Part shown: positions 30,726 to 35,826 of the stretch, one piece after another | Position numbering within the stretch: position 1 is the stretch's first letter | How the letters are laid out: each line of letters begins with the position of its first letter | NCBI GenBank assembly: GCA_946554335.1 | Contig: CAMNSA010000019.1 | Span: 1-35,826, forward strand | Source: an uncultured Neglectibacter sp. | GTDB taxonomy: Bacteria > Bacillota > Clostridia > Oscillospirales > Acutalibacteraceae | Direction: 5' to 3' | Length of the DNA: 35,826 bases | Notes under the pieces: model-generated | The model's database searches: none | Told to the model about the DNA's origin: nothing | What the model saw: the letters and a program-made list of their open reading frames with translations, nothing else | Program-made: the position numbers and the translations under genes

Positions 30726-31292
30726 ATGCGGGAGCTCTCTTTGAATGTGATGGACATCGCTCAGAACTCTATCTCCGCCAGGGCGACTCTGATCACCCTG
30801 CGGGTGGAGGAGGATGTTCGGGAAGATGTGCTTTCCATCACGGTAGAGGATAACGGCTGCGGCATGACGCCCCAGCAGGTCCAGCATGTGATCGACCCCT
30901 TCTATACCACCCGCACTACCCGCAGCGTGGGTTTGGGAGTGCCGCTTTTCAAGATGGAGGCGGAGATGACGGGAGGGGATTTTACCATCCGGTCCCAGGT
31001 GGGCGAGGGCACGGCTCTCACCGCCCGCTTTAAGCCCTCCAGCGTGGATATGATCCCCCTGGGGGACATCAACGGTACCTTGCAGCTTTTGATCACCTGC
31101 AACCCTGATCTCGACTTTCTCTACACCCGCAGCTATCGGGGAGAGACAGGGGAGAAGAGGGAGTTCTCTCTTTCCACCAGGGAGCTCAGAGAGGTGCTGG
31201 GGGAAGAGGTCCCGCTGGATTCGCCCGATGTGGCGCTGTGGATCCGGGACTACTTAAAGGAGCAGACCCAAGAGCTGCTGGGCCTTTCCTAA
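30726..31292 (+). CDS. GHKL ATPase, histidine-kinase-like domain protein
   Basis: A 188-residue protein with a HATPase_c domain in its first 110 residues: N-box MDIAQNSISARA (N14), G1 motif EDNGCGMT (D42 to T48) and G2 motif GLGVPLFKMEAEMTGG. There is no dimerisation/phospho-acceptor His domain and no sensor, so it is not a standard histidine kinase. A C-terminal part of about 75 residues is unassigned. It sits between hndA and hndB, as in several clostridial hydrogenase operons. It may phosphorylate or switch a partner. ATG 30726 has AAGG close upstream; the longer frame from 30573 overlaps hndA and is not credible. Confidence 0.78.
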   Translation: MRELSLNVMDIAQNSISARATLITLRVEEDVREDVLSITVEDNGCGMTPQQVQHVIDPFYTTRTTRSVGLGVPLFKMEAEMTGGDFTIRSQVGEGTALTARFKPSSVDMIPLGDINGTLQLLITCNPDLDFLYTRSYRGETGEKREFSLSTRELREVLGEEVPLDSPDVALWIRDYLKEQTQELLGLS

Positions 31293-31355
31293 GGCTTATT
31301 GTATTCTAAGGAAAAAACGGGGGCATCCCGATAAAAGGCACGATTATTCTAGGAG

Positions 31356-31376
31356 AAAGGAAGGGCGCTTTCCTTT
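31356..31376 (+). promoter_or_regulatory. Small hairpin before hndB
   Basis: AAAGGAA (31356-31362) pairs with TTCCTTT (31370-31376) in the 104-base gap between the ATPase gene and hndB. There is no T-run after it. It may tune or process the operon mRNA. Confidence 0.35.
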
Positions 31377-31396
31377 GGAAAACAGGAGAGCGTTTG

Positions 31397-31789
31397 GTGA
31401 AGAGCATCATGAAATCGTTAGCAGAACTTCAGGCGATCAGAGACAAGGCCCGCGGCTCCCTCAATATTCGGGAGAATGCCGAGGCGCAGACCAGGATCCT
31501 GGTAGGTATGGCCACCTGCGGCATCGCCGCCGGCGCGAAGCCCGTTTTGAACGCCTTTGTGGAGGAAGTGGCCAAGAGAGAGCTCAAGGATGTTATGGTC
31601 ACGCAGACAGGCTGCATCGGCATCTGCCAGTACGAGCCCGTGGTGGAAGTGATCACCCCCGGCAAGGAGAAGGTCACTTATGTGAAGATGACGGCGGAAA
31701 AGGCCCTGCGGGTGGTCAACGACCATATCGTCAACGGCAATGTGGTGAGCGAGTACACCATCGGAGCCAACGCCATCGGCGCGAAATAA
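31397..31789 (+). CDS. hndB: HndB: thioredoxin-like [2Fe-2S] ferredoxin subunit
   Basis: About 130 residues. An N-terminal helix (MKSLAELQAIRDKARG) leads into a thioredoxin-like fold with C41 (MATCGIAAGAKPV), C73 and C77 (GCIGIC). Only three of the four usual [2Fe-2S] cysteines are seen in this reading. It is found beside HndC in NAD(P)-dependent [FeFe] hydrogenases and is thought to help electron transfer. The start is GTG 31397 with AGGAG 8 bases upstream; ATG 31409 is too far from that site and TTG 31394 is an alternative. Confidence 0.85.
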   Translation: MKSIMKSLAELQAIRDKARGSLNIRENAEAQTRILVGMATCGIAAGAKPVLNAFVEEVAKRELKDVMVTQTGCIGICQYEPVVEVITPGKEKVTYVKMTAEKALRVVNDHIVNGNVVSEYTIGANAIGAK

Positions 31790-31804
31790 GGGGGAGGGAA
31801 ATCA

Positions 31805-33595
31805 ATGTATCGTTCAAATGTGCTGGTTTGCGGAGGTACGGGCTGTACCTCTTCTCACAGTGAACAGATCATCGAGAGGCTCAACGAGGAGATCAAGGCG
31901 CAGGGGCTGGAAAAGGAAGTCAATGTAATTCGCACCGGCTGCTTTGGTCTGTGCGCGTTAGGCCCTATCATGGTGGTATATCCGGAAGGCGCTTTCTACA
32001 GCCGCGTCACACCGGAGGATGTGCCGGAGATCGTCTCCGAGCATCTTTTGAAGGGCCGTATCGTCAAGCGTCTGCTGTATCAGGAGACCGTGGTGGACGA
32101 CAATACCACCAAGAGCCTCAATGAGACCACCTTCTACGCCAAGCAGATGCGTATTGCCCTTCGCAACTGCGGCGTGATCAATCCGGAGAAGATCGACGAG
32201 TACATCGCTCTGGACGGCTACGCCGCTCTGGGCAAGGTGCTTACCGAGATGACTCCCCAGGAGGTCATCGACCTGATGCTGGCTTCCGGCCTTCGCGGCC
32301 GCGGCGGAGCCGGCTTCCCCACGGGCCTCAAGTGGAAGTTTGCCGCTGCCAATGACGCGGACCAGAAGTATGCCTGCTGCAATGCGGACGAGGGCGACCC
32401 CGGCGCGTTCATGGACCGCTCCGTGCTGGAGGGCGACCCCCACAGCGTGCTGGAGGCCATGGCCATCGCGGGTTACGCCATCGGCGCTTCCCAGGGCTAC
32501 ATCTACATCCGTGCGGAGTATCCCATCGCCGTGAAGAGATTGCAGATCGCCATTCAGCAGGCCAGAGAGTACGGCCTTTTGGGCAAGAATATCTTTAACT
32601 CCGGTTTTGACTTTGATATCGACATCCGTCTGGGCGCGGGCGCTTTCGTGTGCGGCGAAGAGACGGCTTTGATGACCTCCATCGAGGGCAAGCGCGGCGA
32701 GCCCAGAGTCCGCCCGCCCTTCCCGGCCCTCAAGGGCCTGTTCGGTAAGCCCACGGTGCTGAACAATGTGGAGACCTACGCCAATATCCCTCAGATCATC
32801 CTGAAGGGTGCAGACTGGTTCCGTTCCATCGGCACGGAGAAGTCCCCCGGCACCAAGGTGTTCGCCCTGGGCGGAAAGATCACCAACACGGGCCTCGTGG
32901 AAGTGCCTATGGGCACCACCCTGAGAGAAGTGGTGGAAGAGATCGGCGGCGGCGTGCCCGGCGGCCACACCTTTAAGGCTGCCCAGACCGGCGGCCCCTC
33001 CGGCGGCTGCATCCCGGCTAAGCTCATCGATACCCCCATCGACTATGACAATCTGATCGCCATCGGCTCCATGATGGGCTCCGGCGGACTGATCGTCATG
33101 GACGAGACCACCTGTATGGTGGATATCGCCAAGTTCTTCCTGGAGTTCACCGTTGACGAGTCCTGCGGCAAATGTACTCCCTGCCGCGTGGGCACCAAGC
33201 GCCTTTTGGAGATCCTCAACAAGATCACCTCCGGCAACGGCACCCTGGAAGACATCGACAAGATGGAAGAGCTGTGCTATTACATCAAGGAAAACTCCCT
33301 GTGCGGCCTGGGCCAGACAGCGCCCAACCCCGTACTTTCCACACTCAAGTATTACCGCGACGAGTATGTTGCCCATGTCACCGAGCACCGCTGCCCGGCG
33401 GGAGCCTGTAAGGCCCTGACCAACTACACCATCGATGCCGACAAGTGCAAGGGCTGTACCCTGTGCGCCCGCAACTGTCCGGTAGGGGCTATCAGCGGCA
33501 CCGTAAAGCAGCCTCATGTGATCGACACCAACAAGTGTATCAAGTGCGGCGTGTGTATGGAGAAGTGTAAGTTCGGCGCAGTGGTAAAGAAATAA
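31805..33595 (+). CDS. hndC: HndC: NuoF-like flavin/Fe-S subunit, NADH site
   Basis: A 596-residue subunit equal to HydB of electron-bifurcating hydrogenases. It starts with a thioredoxin-like [2Fe-2S] domain (C9, C14, C46, C50). The NuoF domain carries FMN and NADH motifs (LRGRGGAGFPTGLKW about residue 163; GAGAFVCGEETAL about 278). The SCGKCTPCRVGT cluster site starts at about 453 (C454, C457, C460). Two C-terminal [4Fe-4S] motifs follow (CKGCTLCARNC; CIKCGVCMEKC). It takes electrons from NADH and is the likely bifurcation site. ATG follows GGGGGAGGG. Confidence 0.95.
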   Translation: MYRSNVLVCGGTGCTSSHSEQIIERLNEEIKAQGLEKEVNVIRTGCFGLCALGPIMVVYPEGAFYSRVTPEDVPEIVSEHLLKGRIVKRLLYQETVVDDNTTKSLNETTFYAKQMRIALRNCGVINPEKIDEYIALDGYAALGKVLTEMTPQEVIDLMLASGLRGRGGAGFPTGLKWKFAAANDADQKYACCNADEGDPGAFMDRSVLEGDPHSVLEAMAIAGYAIGASQGYIYIRAEYPIAVKRLQIAIQQAREYGLLGKNIFNSGFDFDIDIRLGAGAFVCGEETALMTSIEGKRGEPRVRPPFPALKGLFGKPTVLNNVETYANIPQIILKGADWFRSIGTEKSPGTKVFALGGKITNTGLVEVPMGTTLREVVEEIGGGVPGGHTFKAAQTGGPSGGCIPAKLIDTPIDYDNLIAIGSMMGSGGLIVMDETTCMVDIAKFFLEFTVDESCGKCTPCRVGTKRLLEILNKITSGNGTLEDIDKMEELCYYIKENSLCGLGQTAPNPVLSTLKYYRDEYVAHVTEHRCPAGACKALTNYTIDADKCKGCTLCARNCPVGAISGTVKQPHVIDTNKCIKCGVCMEKCKFGAVVKK

Positions 33596-33612
33596 GAGAG
33601 GAGTGTGTGAAA

Positions 33613-35352
33613 ATGGAACTGGTAAACATCAAGATCAACGGCGTATCCTATGAAGTACCCGCGAATGCTACCATTCTCGAGGCTGCCCGGGAAGCCGGAA
33701 TTGATATTCCCACCCTTTGCTACCTGAAGGATATCAACCAGATCGGCGCCTGCCGGATGTGCATGGTGGAGGTCAAGGGCGCAAGAAGCCTGGTGGCCGC
33801 CTGCGTGTATCCTGTCAACGAGGGGATGGAGGTCCTTACAAACTCCCCCAAGGTACAGGAATCCAGAAAGATGACTCTGGAGCTACTGCTTTCCGTTCAC
33901 GAGCGCAAGTGTCTGACCTGTGACCGCAGCGGAAACTGCGAGCTGCAGAAGCTGTGCAACGATATGGGAATCGAGGAGGAGGACCGCTTCCAAGGCGTTA
34001 TGCCTGCCGGCAGCAAGGACGACTCCACCCTGTATCTGAGAAGAAACAACGCGAAGTGCGTGCTTTGCCGCCGCTGTGTGGCCGCTTGCCAGAATCAGCA
34101 TGTTTCGGTGATCGGCGCCAATAACCGCGGCTTCGATACGGAGATCGGCTGCGCCTTTGAGCAGCCTCTGGGCTATGTTTCCTGCGTGGCCTGCGGCCAG
34201 TGTATCGTCAGCTGCCCAACCGGCGCATTGACGGAAAAGGACAACACCCAGGAAGTGATCGACGCCATCAACGATCCCGAGAAGATCGTCATCGTCCAGA
34301 CGGCTCCCGCCGTGCGCGCGGCTCTGGGCGAAGAGTTCGGCCTGCCCATCGGCACCAATGTGGAGGGCAAGATGGCTGCCGCTCTGCGCCGCCTGGGCTT
34401 TGACAAGGTGTTTGATACCGATTTCGGCGCGGATATGACCATTATGGAGGAGGCCAACGAGTTTATCTCCCGTGTGAAGAACGGCGGCACTCTTCCCATG
34501 ATTACCTCCTGCTCTCCCGGATGGATCAAGTTCTGCGAGCACTACTATCCGGATCTCATCGACAATCTTTCCACCTGCAAGTCTCCTCAGAATATGACCG
34601 GCGCTCTCATCAAGACCTGGTATGCCCAGAAGGAGGGCATCGATCCCAGCAAGATCGTCTCTGTCTCGGTGATGCCCTGCACGGCCAAGAAGTTTGAGAT
34701 CATGCGTGAGGATGAGAATGCCGCCGGGCTTCCCGATGTGGACATCAGCCTGACCACCCGTGAGCTTGCCAAGCTGATCAAGAAGGCTCAGCTCAACTTC
34801 AACCGTCTGCCGGACGAGAAGTTTGACGACGCCATGGGCGTATCCACCGGCGCTGCCGTGATCTTCGGCGCCACCGGAGGCGTGATGGAGGCCGCTTTGC
34901 GCACGGCCGCCGACCTGCTGGAGGGCAAGGATCTGGAGTCTGTGGATTACAAAGAGGTCCGCGGCGTAGAAGGCTTCAAGGAGGCCGTCTACAAGGTAGG
35001 CGGCATGGATGTGAAGGTCGCGGTAGTCAGCGGCCTGAAGAATGCCGACGCTCTGCTGAAGAAGGTGCGCGCGGGAGAGGCGGATTATCACTTCATCGAA
35101 GTGATGTGCTGCCCCGGCGGCTGTGTCAACGGCGGCGGACAGCCTATTCAGCCTTCCAGTGTGCGCAGCACCATCGACCTGCGTGCCGAGCGTGCCAAGG
35201 CCCTTTACAACCAGGACAAGAATATGCCCCTGAGAAAGAGCCACCAGAACCCCGTGGTGCAGAAGTGCTACGAGGAGTTCCTCACCGAGGGCCCCGGCGG
35301 TCACACCGCCCACAAGATCCTGCACACCTCTTATGTGAAGAGAGGCAAATAA
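33613..35352 (+). CDS. hndD: HndD: catalytic [FeFe] hydrogenase subunit
   Basis: A 579-residue subunit (HydA of trimeric enzymes). Domains in order are a plant-type [2Fe-2S] ferredoxin (C36, C47, C50, C64), a His-ligated [4Fe-4S] (H96, C100, C103, C109), two [4Fe-4S] motifs (CVLCRRCVAAC; CVACGQCIVSC) and the H-cluster domain. The latter has L1 TSCSPGW (C300, S301), L2 MPCTAKK (C356) and L3 EVMCCPGGC (C500, C504), then the small-subunit-like tail. L1 has Ser where many enzymes have a second Cys. It makes H2 from NADH plus ferredoxin electrons. I chose ATG 33613 because GAGAGGAG is 9 bases away; GTG 33607 is only 3 away. Confidence 0.95.
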   Translation: MELVNIKINGVSYEVPANATILEAAREAGIDIPTLCYLKDINQIGACRMCMVEVKGARSLVAACVYPVNEGMEVLTNSPKVQESRKMTLELLLSVHERKCLTCDRSGNCELQKLCNDMGIEEEDRFQGVMPAGSKDDSTLYLRRNNAKCVLCRRCVAACQNQHVSVIGANNRGFDTEIGCAFEQPLGYVSCVACGQCIVSCPTGALTEKDNTQEVIDAINDPEKIVIVQTAPAVRAALGEEFGLPIGTNVEGKMAAALRRLGFDKVFDTDFGADMTIMEEANEFISRVKNGGTLPMITSCSPGWIKFCEHYYPDLIDNLSTCKSPQNMTGALIKTWYAQKEGIDPSKIVSVSVMPCTAKKFEIMREDENAAGLPDVDISLTTRELAKLIKKAQLNFNRLPDEKFDDAMGVSTGAAVIFGATGGVMEAALRTAADLLEGKDLESVDYKEVRGVEGFKEAVYKVGGMDVKVAVVSGLKNADALLKKVRAGEADYHFIEVMCCPGGCVNGGGQPIQPSSVRSTIDLRAERAKALYNQDKNMPLRKSHQNPVVQKCYEEFLTEGPGGHTAHKILHTSYVKRGK

Positions 35353-35365
35353 AAAGCTGTGCTGT

Positions 35366-35393
35366 TAGTTGTCAGTGTTTAGCTGTTAGAAAA
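35366..35393 (+). repeat. Heptanucleotide array after hndD
   Basis: TAGTTGT CAGTGTT TAGCTGT TAGAAAA, 13 bases after the hndD stop and running into the terminator stem. Confidence 0.75.
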
Positions 35394-35420
35394 GGCTCCC
35401 CGGTGGGGAGCCTTTCCTTT
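35391..35420 (+). terminator. Terminator of the hnd operon
   Basis: AAAGGCTCCCC-GGT-GGGGAGCCTTT with CCTTTT following; perfect 8-bp GC core at 35394-35401 and 35405-35412. Confidence 0.88.
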
Positions 35421-35476
35421 TAGTTGTTAGTTATTAGTTGTTAGATACTGGATTCTAGATGCTGGATATTGGATAG
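35421..35476 (+). repeat. Heptanucleotide array, mixed unit types
   Basis: Eight units: TAGTTGT TAGTTAT TAGTTGT TAGATAC TGGATTC TAGATGC TGGATAT TGGATAG. It passes from the TAGTTGT type into the TRGATNY type found after serA. Confidence 0.85.
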
Positions 35477-35502
35477 GCCGTCCTTGACCTCCTTGTTTCA
35501 CT

Positions 35503-35760
35503 CCTTGGCTCTCCCTTTGGGGTGAGTACGCCCCGGTGGGGGGAAGATTGCCGGTGGCAATCGTTCTGACCCGACCGAGCCGGCAGGCGAGACCGTTGCC
35601 ACGAACTGTTCTACGCTTCCGCTCCGGTCGTTGCTGGGCATGCCCCACTGGGGCATAGCAACCGAGCCGGCAGGCGAGACCGCTGGTCTCCGGTGGAGAT
35701 CGTTCAGCGCTGACCGAACCGGCAGGTGAGACGCTGTCACCGAAAGTGACTGAGAGGGTA
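35503..35760 (+). repeat. Expanded modular hairpin repeat with three adaptor units
   Basis: Begins and ends like the 168-bp repeats (CTTGGCTCTCCC ... GTCAC/GTGAC, TGAGAGGGTA) but carries the adaptor CCGA(G/A)CCGGCAGG(C/T)GAGAC three times (35575, 35662, 35714). Each copy follows a different hairpin: GATTGCC-GGT-GGCAATC, TGCCCC-ACT-GGGGCA and GGTCTCC-GGT-GGAGATC. The last 66 bases of the window hold a truncated GGCTCCCC-type element (arms CCCCTTG/CAAGGGG). No gene is seen in 35477-35826. Confidence 0.8.
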
Positions 35761-35826
35761 AAAAAGGCTCCCCTTGATAAAAACAAGGGGAAGCTTCTTT
35801 TGCCTCTCGATTTGTTTCAGCCTGAT

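Noticed and set aside
31958-33517. 519-codon open frame on the minus strand opposite hndC (and similar long antisense frames at 33883-35325, 11410-12789 and 27667-28659)
   Set aside because: Each mirrors a clear family gene codon for codon, has low-complexity His/Gly/Ala-rich translation and no ribosome site; this is an effect of GC-rich codon use.

Overview
The window reads as chromosomal DNA of a GC-rich, anaerobic, probably spore-forming Clostridia member, most likely an Oscillospiraceae-type gut bacterium. The basis is strong Shine-Dalgarno sites with frequent GTG/TTG starts, a BofA-like sporulation protein, an SLH surface protein, a trimeric-type NAD-linked [FeFe] hydrogenase, and interspersed hairpin repeats of a kind I associate with that family. 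No phage, transposase, integrase, rRNA or CRISPR was seen.

Layout. 1-1737: an ECF sigma factor and its overlapping membrane anti-sigma gene (minus strand). 1869-4109: a Nif3-like metal protein, an AbrB-type membrane protein and tRNA-Pro(GGG), all minus strand. 4284-10567: two branched-chain amino acid transport units, azlCD (export) and livJHMGF (ABC import). 10501-11309: a gene-free stretch of nearly 900 bases packed with repeats. 11330-16866: an ABC exporter, murD and rnr in one run. 16939-18333: a 57-residue BofA-like gene and nagA. 18728-20398: an SLH-anchored phosphodiester glycosidase (minus). 20601-22861: two tandem paralogous zinc-ribbon membrane proteins, each with its own near-copy of the same promoter. 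23025-23780: an AT-richer alpha/beta hydrolase between repeat arrays. 24111-26404: serC-serA (minus), the first steps of serine synthesis.

26591-35420 is the metabolic centrepiece. First comes a regulatory-looking cluster behind a long structured leader: DRTGG protein, RsbW-like ATPase, sensory-type (group D-like) [FeFe] hydrogenase, second DRTGG protein and PHP phosphoesterase. After a 195-base AT-rich control region with a perfect 25-base palindrome and a Fur-like box comes the catalytic hydrogenase hndA-ATPase-hndB-hndC-hndD. The catalytic enzyme should couple NADH and ferredoxin oxidation to H2 production, and the first cluster probably senses H2 or redox state and signals through the two ATPase proteins.

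The most unusual feature is non-coding. Fourteen short heptanucleotide arrays (TAGNNNN and TRGATNY units) lie at gene 3' ends, and several supply the stop codon itself. Because 7 is not a multiple of 3, three consecutive TAG heptads place stops in every reading frame, usually on both strands. They are intermixed with modular hairpin elements in which conserved adaptor sequences flank interchangeable palindromes whose two arms covary between copies.
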